A stretch of 64,000 bases of DNA from Neocallimastix lanati (nom. inval.) (Eukaryota > Neocallimastigomycota > Neocallimastigomycetes > Neocallimastigales > Neocallimastigaceae). The position numbers and the translations under genes were made by a program. How positions within the stretch are numbered: the stretch's first letter is position 1; each line of letters starts with the position of its first letter. The DNA is taken from the NCBI GenBank assembly GCA_016946835.1, contig JACVTC010000027.1, positions 185,001 through 249,000 of the forward strand, given 5' to 3'. Shown here one piece after another: positions 30,013-45,573 of this stretch. Under the pieces are notes generated by a model. That model did not search any database. It had not been told where the DNA came from and saw only the letters and a program-made list of their open reading frames with translations.

Positions 30013-30475
30013 TTTTTTTATTTATTTATTATTCAATTATTTATTAATAAATACTCTTTTTATTTATTTATTATTCAATTATTTATTAATAAATACTCTT
30101 TTTATTTATTTATTATTCAATTATTTATTAATAAATACTCTTTTTATTTATTTATTATTCAATTATTTATTAATAAATACTCTTTTTATTTATTTATTAT
30201 TCAATTATTTATTAATAAATACTCTTTTTATTTATTTATTATTCAATTATTTATTAATAAATACTCTTTTTATTTATTTATTATTCAATTATTTATTAAT
30301 AAATACTCTTTTTATTTATTTATTATTCAATTATTTATTAATAAATACTCTTTTTATTTATTTATTATTCAATTATTTATTAATAAATACTCTTTTTATT
30401 TATTTATTATTTATTAGTTATTAGTTATTAGTTATTAGTTATTATTTATTATTTATTATTTATTATTTATTTATT
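30013..30475. repeat. 42-bp tandem array, about nine copies
   Basis: The unit is TTATTCAATTATTTATTAAT + AAATACTCTTTTTATTTATTTA, very homogeneous, followed by (TTATTAG)n and TTATTTA repeats. Confidence 0.93.
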
Positions 30476-30570
30476 TGATCTTAGAAAAATAAATAATTAT
30501 TTATTATTATTTATTATTATTTTATTATTATTTTAACTTTTAAATTTTACATTTTACTTAATTTTTTTAA

Positions 30571-30601
<31 letters not shown>

Positions 30602-31079
30602 CTAATCAATTGATAATAACCACCAATAATAATGAGATAACATCTTCCATTGCATGAATTTTTTTTTTTTTTTGTTTATTGAACTACAATTCTATCAAGG
30701 ATAACTATTAAAAAAGGAAAAGATATGGTTGAAAGTTTAAAATATAACAATTTCAATTATTTTCTTTTTTTAAAAAATTTTTATCAAATTATTATTTTAT
30801 TCTTATTTTTATTTTTATTTTATCATATTTTATCATATTATTTTAATAAGTATATCATTTATTATTTATTTTTTTTATTTTTATTTTTATTTTTATTTTT
30901 CTATATTCTACTTTCTATTCTCTTATTTTTTTTCCAATGTAACTTTTAAATAAAAATGATTAAATCAAACATTATTGGTTTCTTTTTTTTTTTTTTTTTT
31001 AAAAAAAATTTTTTTTTGTTGACTTCAATTCATTTATAGATACACTTGCTATTCATTAAATATGAAAAAATAAATAATA
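30476..31079. other. AT-rich spacer between opposed arrays
   Basis: Homopolymers and TTTTTA repeats. No gene: the 74-codon frame at 30725 is F/L/I/Y-only. Confidence 0.4.
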
Positions 31080-31370
31080 AATAATAACCAATAAATAATA
31101 AAAAAGAGTATTTATTAATAAATAATAAATAATTGAATAATAAATAATTGAATAATAAATAATAATAAAAAGATTATTTATTAATAAATAATAAATAATA
31201 AATAATAAATAATAAATAATAAATAATAAATAATAAATAATAAATAATAAATAATAAATAATAAATAATAAATAATAAATAATAAATAATAAATAATAAA
31301 TAATAAATAATAAATAATAAATAATTGAATAATAAATAATAAATAATAAATAATAAATAATAAATAAATG
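31080..31370. repeat. Inverted counterpart: AAAAGAGTATTTATTAATAAA and (TAAATAA)n
   Basis: Contains the reverse complement of the 42-bp unit (GAGTATTTATTAATAAATAATAAATAATTGAATAATAAATA) and then about 25 TAAATAA heptamers. It mirrors the 30013-30475 array across a spacer of about 600 bp. Confidence 0.88.
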
Positions 31371-31654
31371 AATAGTATATAATTAAATAATGATTAAGAT
31401 AAAAGTATATTAAACAGTAATATTAATTATTTATGTTTCAAAATAAAAAATGTTTATACTATAATTTAAACTTTTTTTTTTTTTTTAATTTTTTAAAAAA
31501 GGGTATAATGAAATATTCCGTTTTTTTTTTTTTTATCTTAATTTTTATGGTATCACAAAACCACCAATAATGATTCAATAACTACTGAATAGAGTTTATG
31601 TATTAATATAATTAATTAATTGAGAAAAGAATGACTTTTTATGTCATTTCGTTA

Positions 31655-31850
31655 TTATATTTATATTTATGTTTATATTTATATTTATATTTATATTTAT
31701 GTTTATTATTATATTTACATTTATTATTATATTTACATTTATTATTATATTTATATTTATATTTATTATTATATTTATTATTATATTATTATTTATTATT
31801 ATTTATATTTATTATTATATTTATATTTATATTTATATTTATGCTAATTA
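31655..31850. repeat. TTTATA/TTATTATATTTA array
   Basis: Hexamer and 18-bp TTATTATATTTACATTTA units. Three frames stay open, which is an artefact of the repeat. Confidence 0.9.
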
Positions 31851-32235
31851 AATAGGTTTTTTATTTTTTTTTTTTTTTAATAAAGTTTGATTCATTATTG
31901 ATGTTTATGTTCATTTTTTAATATTTATGTTAAATTATTACGTTTTATGTCAATTATTCTTTAAATATACAAATTATTTTCTCATCTCTTATAATAATAC
32001 AGTTCTATAATTAGTAATATCATATAATCATATATAAAGGTAATCTTTTTTTTTTTTTTCAATTAATTTTGTTTTGTTTTGTTTTTCTGATTTTTTTTTT
32101 CACGTATTTATTATTTTATATATTTATATATTATTATAATTATTATTATTATTTATTTCTTTTTTTTTTTTATTTTCATGATTTTCATTTTCATTATATA
32201 TCAATTCTTCAATAAAATTTTTTTTTTAATCCAAA

Positions 32236-32337
32236 GATAGGCATAGATTAATGTTATCTATCCATACAAGATAGACATAGATTAATGTTATCTATCCATA
32301 CAAGATAGACATAGATTAATGTTATCTATCCATATAT
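32236..32337. repeat. 34-bp palindrome-containing tandem repeat, three copies
   Basis: The unit is GATAGACATAGATTAATGTT + ATCTATCCATACAA. GATAG and CTATC at the ends of its first 27 bases can pair. Three copies with one substitution, in a local stretch that is less AT-rich than its surroundings and continues to about 32465. Confidence 0.92.
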
Positions 32338-33311
32338 ATTGTATAGGATGATGTCCATCTAGGTCGATAGGTTTTGTATGCTTAAATTGGCAGATATGTA
32401 AACGATGTACGATATTCCTGAATGTTATCTATATTTTTTTAGGTTCAATTTGAGTCTATGTGTAACAACTCAGTATTTTTATTTAAAAGTTACTCTTTAT
32501 GTATCTATATATATAAATATTATTAATAAATAATAAAATAAATAAATAAATAAATATTGTTTTAAAAAGATAAACAAATTTTTTTTTTTTTTATAAATTA
32601 TTTCAAATAATTGTTTACATAAAAAAAAAAGAAAGAAAAGAAATTATTAAATTAGGAAAACTAAATAGGGAAAAAAAAAAAGGTAAACAATTAATATTAG
32701 AATAAAAAAAAATTATTATTAACTAATATATAAATAAATATTAAAAAAAAAAAAAAAAGATAAAAATATTAAATATTTATATATTATAGAAGAAGAGTAT
32801 AGTGCAGTAAATAAGAATATAAATATTATATAAATATTTTTTTGAATAAAAAATTTTTTTTTATACTAACCCTTTTTTTTTTTTTAAATAATAATCATAA
32901 TCATACTAATAAAATTAAAGTTTTGTAAAAGTTTTTACTTTTATTGCCACCTGTATTTAAAAAAAAATAAATAAATTGATAAATAATTATTAAATAAATA
33001 AATTATTAAGTAGTTATTAAATAAATAAATTGATAAATGACTATGAATTAAATAATCAAATTATTGAGTGTAAATAAATAAGTAAATAAATTATTAAATA
33101 AATAAATACTAAGTGAATGAGTGATGCCAAGGTTTTATATAGAAGCTTAATAAATATTAATATATACATACATATATAAATGTATAATAAAATAAAAAAT
33201 TAAAAATATATAAAAAATTGAATATACTTTTTATTTTTTTAAAAAAAAAAAAAATTATCATTAAATTACATGAAATACATTTACATATTAGTACATGAAA
33301 GGGAAAAAAAA

Positions 33312-33347
<36 letters not shown>

Positions 33348-34197
33348 ACAAATTTATAACCCATGACTTTATAGATATATTACATGTGTATGTATATAAT
33401 ATGTATGAGTACATGTGATGAATAAATATATATGTATGTATATGTATGAATAGATGTAGGTAGGTGTGTGTGTATATATATGTATGTATATGTATGTATA
33501 AGATGTTTTGTATATTTTTGTTCAAATTTAACTCAACAATAAACTCTAATGATTATATTTATAGTATATGCCGTAACAAAGAACAAAAAAAAAAAATACT
33601 TTATTTATCCTTTTTTTTTTTTTGTTTTATTGTATTTTGTTTTTGTTTTTTTGTTTGTTTTTTGTTTTTGTTTTTTGTTTTTGTTTTTTGTTTTTTGTCA
33701 AACTCTTAATAGAAAATTTAAAAACTGTCATATTTTTTAAAAATAAAAACAAAAAACAAACAAAAAAACAAAAAAACAAAAAAAGTAAAATAAAAGATTT
33801 TATTTTTTAAATATTTTTTTTTTCCTTTTAACTAATTATTTTTTTATTTAATTTTATTTTTATTTTTATTTTTTTATTTTATTTTTTTTTTTTAAATTTT
33901 TTATTTTATTATTGATTAATTATTGATCAATAATTATTTTTCTATTTTATTATTTCATTTTTTTTTTATTTTCTTTATTTAATATTCAATTTCTATTTTT
34001 GATTTTCTTTTTTTTTTTTTTTTTAATATTCAATTTTAATTTTTTTTTGAAATAGACTATAGCATAGCAAGCAGTAGATTTGATAATGGTTGATGGTGGT
34101 GGAAAAATTAATTTACATTGAAATAAAATTTTATTTTTATTTTTATTTTTATTATAATTTAAATTAATTTCGTTTTAATTTATCATAATTTAAAAAG

Positions 34198-34230
<33 letters not shown>

Positions 34231-35102
34231 TTAAAAAATTTTTAATAAAAATTAAAATTCTATAAAATGGAAAAGTAGAAAAAAAAAAATTTTTTTTTAA
34301 AATTTTTCCTTTTTTTTTTTTTTTTTTTTTTTTTGAATATTTAAAAAAAAAAATAAATTTAAAAAGATAAATGAATAAATGAATGAAACTAAATAAAATT
34401 TATAAGTTGATTGATAACTGTTTTAAAATAGAAAAAATAGGATAACGAACAAACAAAGAATTTCGTATTAAATATATATCTTAAAACTAATTTTTTTTTT
34501 TTTTTTTTTTTTTTTTTGAAAGATCCATGTAAATTTTATTAATTAAATATATATATCATAACCAATTTATTGAAAGATACACTTTTTTTTTTTTTTTTTT
34601 TTAGTTATCATTGTTGTTGAGTTATACTATTATTATTATTAAAGATAATTTATGATTTATTATTCAATTTCATGAATTTTAAAAAAATATTATAAGCAGT
34701 ATAATCAATATATAAATACGTAATATAAAATAAACAATGAATGGACTTTTCAACTTTAATCATTATCCATAATTTATATATTTAATTATTAATTTTAATT
34801 TTTTTTTTTTTTTTATAATTTTTTTTTTCATATTATTTTATTTTATTTTATTTTATTGAATCTGTACTTTATATTTAATATTCTACTATTTATTTTATTT
34901 TATTTAAATTTATTTTAATTTTAATTTTAATTTTATTTTTTTATTTTTTATTTTATTTTATTTTATTTTATTTTATTTTATTTTATTCTTTTTTTTATTA
35001 ATTTATAGTTCAATAGTTTTATCTCATTTTGTTTTTTCAAAAAAAAAAAAAAAAAAAATCTAATCCATTGAGGAAAAATATTAAAAAAAAAAAAAAAAAA
35101 TA
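32338..35102. other. AT-rich intergenic
   Basis: No gene. Holds (AT)n/TATG patches at 33315-33500, TTTTTTG repeats at 33640-33698, poly-A/T blocks and, at 34855-34900, a diverged copy of the 47-bp repeat (GAATCTGTACTTTATATTTA) in a TTTTA context. Confidence 0.5.
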
Positions 35103-35431
35103 GGGAGTGTTGCATTTAACAATGTGGCGTATTTTTATCTATGGCTTGTTTTCTTTAATAATTAAATCAATCATAAATATTCTTTTTATATATATATATA
35201 TATAGTCAATAGTAAAAAAAAAAATAATTTTTTACTAATTCTTTTTTAATAAAATATATTATGATTTCTTTTGAAATAGTTAATTAAGAATATTTGATTG
35301 TAAAAATATTGTGATTTCTTTTGAAATCATAATTATTGATATATTTATTGATGATTGTATAGAATATCTTAAAAATGTATGGCTTTATTGTAAAATATTG
35401 TATACGCCACATTGCGAAAGGCACGATCCCC
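35103..35431. mobile_element. MITE-1 (MULE-related, non-autonomous)
   Basis: 329 bp. The left end is GGGAGTGTTGCATTTAA + CAATGTGGCGTAT. The right end in reverse is GGGGATCGTGCCTTTCG + CAATGTGGCGTAT: equal length, the inner 13 bp identical and about 23 of 30 overall. The interior is AT-rich with two GATTTCTTTTGAAAT-type motifs, no ORF. Ends resemble the MULE ends in this window. No clear 9-bp target duplication, as the left flank is poly-A. Confidence 0.75.
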
Positions 35432-35503
35432 TAAATAAATAAATAAGTAAATTCTAATCTTTTCAACGATTGATAACGGGGAACATGACATGTCGGATCA
35501 TGC

Positions 35504-35915
35504 CTTTATATGAATTACGGCGTACTTAAATACGGGTGTGGGGCATTTCGCCAAATTGCATTTCGCCAATTTTTTTGAAAGCATGTGGCGTATTAAAAAA
35601 TGTGGCATTTCGCCAAGTTGCATTTCGCCAAATTGAAAATTATTAAATAAATAAATAAATCAATAAATAAAATTAATTATTATTAATATCGCATAAAAAC
35701 AATTTTAAAAAAAATATATTTTGAATTAATATTTATTTATTTATTCATTTTATTTATATCAATATTCTACTTGTCGAAATGCAACCTGGCGAAAAGCAAC
35801 TTGGGGAAATGCAACATTTTAATACTACTCCACTTGGGGAAATGCAACCTGGCGAAATGCAATTTGGGGAAATGCAACTCTCCCCTTTATATGAATTACG
35901 GCGTACTTAAAATAC
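35504..35915. mobile_element. Foldback-like MITE with iterated TTGCATTTCGCCAA ends
   Basis: About 350 bp (35534-35884) flanked by a 29-30 bp direct repeat (CTTTATATGAATTACGGCGT..., 35504-35533 and 35885-35915). The left arm (35539-35635) has four copies of TTGCATTTCGCCAAR or GGCATTTCGCCAAR. The right arm (about 35770-35885) has about six in the opposite orientation, some reading CATTTCCCC. Outermost bases are GGGG/CCCC. The centre is AT-rich with no ORF. The left arm also holds GCATGTGGCGTATT, shared with MULE subterminal sequence. Confidence 0.75.
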
Positions 35916-36525
35916 ATGATGGTTTAAATCATATTAAATAAATAAATATTATTTATTAATTTATTTAATTCTAAAGATATAAGATATATATATATATATA
36001 TTTATATTAATTTATTCGATAATGATAATGCATTGTAACGTTAAAGGTTACCAATAATGTTAGACTACTATAGAAAATAATTATAAAATAAGAATGTAAT
36101 GACCTATTCTCAAATGAATAAGATCTTTCTAAATGTAAAAAGCAATAAAAATTTAATTAAAATATACACATAATAAAATATAAATATCATTTCTGATTTT
36201 AAAAAGTGTTATATCTAACTGATGAATAAGAGTTTCAATGACTCAATAATTTCATTTAACAATTTGGTTAAATTATCAAATTATCAATAGAATTTAAAAT
36301 ACTAAAACATTCATCCTTAAATATCAATAATAAAGAAATATTTGCCGTCACACATTAAAAATGACTAAAATCCGTTAGAAAATTCAATAACTACAGGAGG
36401 GGGGGAGGAAGTTCTTCAAAAAAAAAAAAAAAACTTTATTAAAGACAAGCAAAGACAACAAATACATTAAAAAGTGTAAACAATAAATGATCCTCTTGTT
36501 GAAGTGGGAAACCTCCAAAATATAC

Positions 36526-36559
<34 letters not shown>

Positions 36560-37907
36560 TTATAATAAAATTCCTATTCAACAACATTAAAAAAAAAAAA
36601 AAAAAAAAAAATTTTACAAATGAAAAAAAAAAAATTTTTCACAGCATGGTATTCAGACTTAAAAAAAGAAAAAAATGATTCCTTGATGCTGAAGCATTAA
36701 GTGTCTATCTATCTATCTATCTATCTATCAATCAAAAGAATATTAAAAATTATTAAACACCAATAAAAAAAAAAAAAAAAAAAAAAAAAAACTATCGACA
36801 AAGAAAAAGGAAAAAATTATTCATCGAATAAAGAAAGAAAGAAAAAAAAAATAAAAAAAATAAAAGATAGGCTATTTACAATTAAATAAACCCCCTTTTT
36901 TTTTTTTTTTTTTTTTTTTTATTTTTTTTATTTTTTTTTTTTTTTGAGAGGAAAACCGATTCAGATAAAAAAAAGAAAAGATGCAAAAGAAGAGAAAATA
37001 GAGTTAATACTATTAATCCTTTTTTTTTTTTTTTTTTTTTTTAATTCCAAAGAATTATAAAAGAAGTTAAGCTAATGAATTCAGAAAAGGTGGACAAAGG
37101 ACAAATGGAAAGATACAATTTAATAAAGAATTTATTTATAAAAAAAAATTTTTTTTATATATAGAAATAATGGTTATGGTGATGAAAATTGTGGAAAACA
37201 ACAAAAAAAAAAAAAAAAAAACAAAAAACCAAAAAAACTAAAAAACTAAAAAACTAAAAAACAAAAATATTCCTAAAAAGGCATTAAACCACTCAGAGGT
37301 TAAATGGTTTTTTTTTTTTTTTTTTTTTTTTTACTATTAAAGATAGTGGAATGGAATATATATATATGTGTATATATATATATAAAGCAAGATTTTAGTC
37401 ATCAAAGTTTTTTTTTTTTTCGAATAAATTAAAGGAGTTGATTATACTTTCACCTATTCTCCTTACAATAGAAATGTGATATAGTTTTTGGATTAAGAAT
37501 TTGCTGCTGATGGCATCTTTAATAGAAATGGGATTGAAGACCAATCGATAGTAAAGTTGCCAAAAGTTGAACGGTAATCTATCATCTAGATGAGAAAAAA
37601 AAAAATTTTTTTTTACGTTTCAAATTCCAATTTGGTGATATGATAATAAAAAAAAAAAAAAAAAAAAATTTTTTTTTTTTTCAATGGCAAAGAGAAAATC
37701 AGTCAGGATTATTAATAGGAAAGGCTCTCCTTTGGACTTTTAAAAAAAAAAAAAGCAAGCTGAAAGACAATAGGATTTTTTTTTTTTTAACGAAATCTCT
37801 CAGAGTTTTCTTTTTTAAAAGAAAATTTGGTTAATTCAATATCTATATAATACAGATAGTTTTTTTTTTTTTTTTGGTAAAATATAAAAAATAATAATAA
37901 ATTTATG

Positions 37908-37945
<38 letters not shown>

Positions 37946-38152
37946 TAATACTTTACGTTGTTGATGATATATTAATTGTAAGAGAGAAGAAAGAAATTCC
38001 CAAAGTTGTTTTTTTCAAAGATAAAAAACATTAAATATAAAGTCTCACCCAGATAAAAAATAGTAAACAAAAAAAAAAAAAAGAAAATTATTGGGAATCA
38101 ATATAAATTAAAACAAATAAAGGCTACAAAAATTAATAAAAAAAAAAAAGAT

Positions 38153-38187
<35 letters not shown>
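35916..38187. other. AT-rich intergenic with several mixed-composition patches
   Basis: No gene. Poly-A/T runs, an (ATCT)n at 36703-36728, an oligo-G stretch at 36397-36405 and a less AT-rich patch at 37430-37590 without ORF. Short frames are lysine or phenylalanine homopolymer artefacts. Confidence 0.45.
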
Positions 38188-38193
<6 letters not shown>

Positions 38194-38368
38194 ACTCACT
38201 CTAATTTAAACAATATTAAAAAAAATATATAACAACTAGAATACCATGTATTAATGAAAAATTAGAAGATAGGAGAGAGAGAAAAAAAAAAAAAACTCTG
38301 AGAAAATTAACCAAAAAATTAATTATAAAAAAAAAAAGATGGATTGGATCTCTATTATAGGATATCAA

Positions 38369-38408
<40 letters not shown>

Positions 38409-38584
38409 ACTCACTCTAATTTAAACAATATTAAAAAAAATATATAACAACTAGAATACCATGTATTAATGAAAAATTAGAAGATAGGAGAGAGAGAAAA
38501 AAAAAAAAAAACTCTGAGAAAATTAACCAAAAAATTAATTATAAAAAAAAAAAGATGGATTGGATCTCTATTATAGGATATCAA

Positions 38585-38585
<1 letters not shown>
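38188..38585. repeat. 215-bp duplication separated by poly-A
   Basis: Two near-identical copies (38190-38368 and 38405-38585) start GCTAACTCACTCTAATTTAA and end GGATCTCTATTATAGGATAT. Each is preceded and followed by a poly-A run of about 30 nt, so the unit plus poly-A is repeated with a 215-bp period. Confidence 0.92.
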
Positions 38586-38617
<32 letters not shown>

Positions 38618-38666
38618 CCAGATATAGTATTTCAAAATATTAATATTATATTAATATTATATAGTG

Positions 38667-38713
<47 letters not shown>

Positions 38714-38863
38714 AGAGAGAGTACAAAGGACTATTCAATTCATTATAACAGGAAAGAAGAATTTTTTTTAAAGAGCTTTAATGGTGATACAGATTTTACT
38801 GATGATGAGATTAAAAAAAAAAAAAAAAAAAAAAAAAGAAGATTCCACTTCAGGATATATTGA

Positions 38864-38924
<61 letters not shown>

Positions 38925-39089
38925 TTTTTTTTAGACAGGGAAGAGAATACACTTCCAAAAACTTTATTAAATTTTATTTTAAAAAATACATGTAGGTGAA
39001 AAGTACATTAGAAATTAAAAATAAAAAAATTAAAAAATAAAAAAAAAAATAAAAAAGCTCGAAAATACTATGTATTTCGGCAAGTTGTA
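38586..39089. other. Homopolymer-rich spacer
   Basis: A/T runs of 25-45 nt, (GA)n at 38711-38720, (TA)n at 38866-38880. No gene seen. Confidence 0.45.
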
Positions 39090-39585
39090 CTATGCGGGAA
39101 TTTTTCCCTTCCTAACAAATAAAAAAGAAATAAAACCTAGAAGTAACATCTTTAAAATAGATAGTGTGGTGTCCACTAAACTCTCCCCGGATTCATCATT
39201 TATTGAACTACTAGGGCAAGATTCGTCCTTCGTAGAAATAGATGACGATCCTGTATTATCATTATGCCTTATCAGTACGACGTCGACGCTCTTGGATAAG
39301 TTTGGTATTTTGCAATACCTATCAAATAATAGCTCAAACGAACTACTTATGATAGGTATTGCACTTGTTAAGAATTCCGCCAAGCCCACAATTTTTGGAA
39401 CAGGTGACTCAGATGAACCTTTGAAAAGTAGTTCATTCAATTGTCTCTGTTCCCCACTATCGAAATGTAGCTCATTTAAAACTAAAGTCCCACCAAGAAG
39501 GAACAAGTATATATAATGATTGATATAATCTTCAAAATTAGAAATAGAGTCATAGGAAGAAAGAGGATTAAACGCTCTAATCTTC
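39090..39585 (-). CDS. Possible 3' exon of an unidentified gene
   Basis: An open frame of 165 codons runs from a plausible 3' splice site (CCTTAG|GAAG at 39585) to a stop at 39090. It includes IRAFNPLSSYDSISNFEDYI, then LNELHFDSGEQRQLNELLF, then GLAEFLTSAIPIISSSFELL. Near the end is a Ser/Asp-rich patch and a hydrophobic stretch (LLLGFISFLF). Base composition is distinctly less AT-rich than the surroundings, and codons are unlike those of neighbouring genes. The opposite strand is also open (39070-39516), so strand assignment is uncertain. The - strand is preferred because its frame extends to an acceptor site. No upstream exon was recognised between it and the 7TM-RGS gene, whose stop is 590 bp upstream. 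No family recognised. It could be a displaced exon or a transposon fragment. Confidence 0.35.
39312..39362. other. Long hairpin in the unidentified frame
   Basis: Arms GCAATACCTATCA (39312) and TGATAGGTATTGC (39350-39362) pair perfectly over 13 bp, and the imperfect stem continues toward an AAAC loop. It is a notable secondary-structure element in coding-like sequence. Confidence 0.75.
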
Positions 39586-39654
39586 CTAAGGAATAAAACA
39601 TAGAGATAACAATGATTATAATAAAAAAGATTATTATTTATTTATTATTTATAA

Positions 39655-39830
39655 TAATAATTTATAATAAAAAGTTTATTATTTATAATAATAATAATAA
39701 TATCAAAAAATTTATAATAAAAAGTTTATTATTTATAATAATAATAATAATATCAAAAAATTTATAATAAAAAGTTTATTATTTATAATAATAATAATAA
39801 TATCAAAAAATTTATAATAAAAAAGTTTAT
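39655..39830. repeat. 50-bp tandem repeat, about 3.5 copies
   Basis: The unit is TTTATAATAAAAAGTTTATT + ATTTATAATAATAATAATAATATCAAAAAA, highly homogeneous. Confidence 0.92.
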
Positions 39831-39959
39831 TATTTTATTTATTGGTTTAAAATTAATTTACATACCAAATGAAAATTTATATTTAAAAAATAAAATAAAA
39901 ATTGTTGTATATTAATTATAAAAATAATTATAAATAAAAAAAAAATAATTAAATAAATA

Positions 39960-39993
<34 letters not shown>

Positions 39994-40021
39994 GATATTT
40001 TATTTTATATGAAAAATCTAT

Positions 40022-40076
<55 letters not shown>

Positions 40077-40175
40077 TTATTTAGTTTTCTTTCTTTCTTC
40101 CTTTTTTTTTTTTTTTTTCTTTCCTTTCTTTCCTTTTTTTTTCCTTTTTTTCCCTTTTTTTATTTTTTTAATATA
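39831..40175. other. 3' flank of the 7TM-RGS gene
   Basis: (TA)n at 39961-39975 and T/C-rich low-complexity DNA at 39977-40168. The transcript end presumably lies here. Nothing else seen. Confidence 0.4.
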
Positions 40176-43272
<3,097 letters not shown>

Positions 43273-45573
43273 TTTCTATAAGAAAGTATTATTTTTTTTT
43301 TTTTAAAAAAAAAAGGAGAAAAACAAAAACAAAACAAAAAAAAAAAAAAAAAAAAAAAAAAAACTATATTATACAGATAAATAAATTATTTTTAAAGAAC
43401 TATAAATAGAATTCCTTGTATATTAAAAAAAAATTTTTTTTATTATTTGTATTACCTAATTAGATAAATTTATTTACTTCTAAAATAGTAACTTTAAAAA
43501 ACAAATATGTATTTGAATAAAAATGATAGATTAAGAAAGAAAAATACTTTTGAATTAAAATATTTGTTATTATATAGTTTATGTAAATATATAATTATTC
43601 TTGTTATCAAATATATGATAGTATTATGATTGATTTGGTAATATATATATTATCTACTTGTTATAGATTTACTAATATATTTTATTATTTTTTGATACCG
43701 TTGAATTTTTTTCTTTTTTTATTTTAAAAAAAAATTTTTTTTTACAAAATTATATTTTAATACTAATATATTAATCTTTTAAGATATGTATATATACAAA
43801 ATATATATATATATATATATTTATTATACTTTAAAATTCGTTTAATTTTTTTCAGGAAGAAATAATTATTATGATTGATAATTGTTGAGTCAGAAAAAAA
43901 AATTTTTTTTTTTTTTTTTTTTTTTCAAAATTATTTATTATTTAATACTAATATATTTATATATTTAAAATTTATAATACTAATATATTTCAAAATTATA
44001 AATTTTATTCTAACAATTTTTTTTTTTTTTTAAAAAAAAAAAATTTTAAAAGAAAAAAAAAATTACAAAAATATTAATCTAATTTCAATATGTTTTTTAA
44101 TGTTGTTGTTTTTCTTTATTATTATTATTATTATTACTTTATAATAATATCAAGTAAAATATATTTGTAATTGACTAATAATATTTTTTGATAATATACT
44201 TTTAATTACAAATTATAAATTATAAAAAAATTAACAACAACAACAAAAAAAAAAAAAGGCTGTCAATAGACTGTTCAATTATGCATATTAACTCTATAAA
44301 AATAATTTATAACTTATTTTACATTGTCAAAATTGAAATAATAAAAAAAATAAAAAATTTAAATAAAATAAATGAAAAATTTATTTCTATTTATATGTAA
44401 AAAAAAAAAAAAGTTTATATATGTTAAGAATATATTTATTTTAAAATTAAATGGAATATATTGAATAGTGATTGAATGGTTACCAATGTACTCTTATATA
44501 TTATATTATATATGAATTTCTATATTTGTATATATAATTATACTCTATCTATTTAATTTTTTTTATTATTATCAAATATGAAATTATTAAAATTTCCAAA
44601 TAAGAGAATAGCTTTTTTCATCCATATAAATTAAAATAAAAGATATATTATTATATATTAAAGTTATATAATAAAGTAAATATGAATTAATTTACTTTTG
44701 AAAATATTTAATTATATCAATTTATTTAAATAGACATATATTATTTAATAACTAATATATGCGCCAGTATATTAGTATTTGATATGTTTTTTTTTTTTTT
44801 TATTTACATCTACTTTAAAATTAAAATAAAGAATAAAGAATAAAATTTCTATCAAACCCTTGATTATATTCAATTTTAATTAATAATTAAATCATTAAAT
44901 CATTATTAAATAATTGAATAATAATAATAATAGTAAGAGCATTTATAATAAATAATTGAATAATTGAATAATTGAATAATTGAATAATTGAATAATTGAA
45001 TAATTGAATAATAATAAATAATTAATATTATAAATAATATTGAAAAGATTATACTGTTCTTTATAATAATGATAATAATGGCTATATAAATATAAAAAGA
45101 TTATCAAATTACAAATTTTAATCATTACTATTGATTAATAATAATTTTTAATAGTAATTAATAACATATTTTCATATAAAATTACGAAATTCAACCAAAA
45201 AAAAAAAATCATTAGACTAATATGCAGAAAAAAAAATTTATATTATATATAGTTTAAATCTTTATTTAAAAAAAACTTCAATAATAATGATTATATTTAA
45301 AGTATAGTTGGTCTAACCAAATGTTATCATTATTAGATTGATGAATGAAATTCTCTGAAAAAATAAAAATAAAAATAAAAATAATTACATAATTTATTAT
45401 TAATTATTAGTTTCTTTTGATAGTTATTATTTCATACAATAAATGCTTTTGTTAGAAAAAAAATTAAATAAACAGTAATAACATATTAACATAGTATAAA
45501 GAAAACAAAAAAATGAAAAATAAAAAAGGAGAAAAAAGGTCAATACAATAATGAAATTGAAAATAAAAATAAA
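43273..45573. other. AT-rich intergenic upstream of the 7TM-RGS gene
   Basis: No gene. Poly-A at 43337-43362, (TA)n at 43804-43820, and eight TTGAATAA heptamer-like units at 44957-45010. The promoter must lie near 43273-43500 but no motif can be named. Confidence 0.45.

Noticed and set aside
33157-33810. Hydrophobic frames on both strands
   Set aside because: Generated by (TA)n/TATG and TTTTTTG repeats.
36384-38999. Lysine/phenylalanine-rich short frames
   Set aside because: Homopolymer A/T runs on either strand; no conserved content.
39070-39516. 148-codon + strand frame
   Set aside because: Mirrors the - strand frame. The latter extends to a plausible acceptor site, so it was preferred. 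The + frame is kept only as an alternative.
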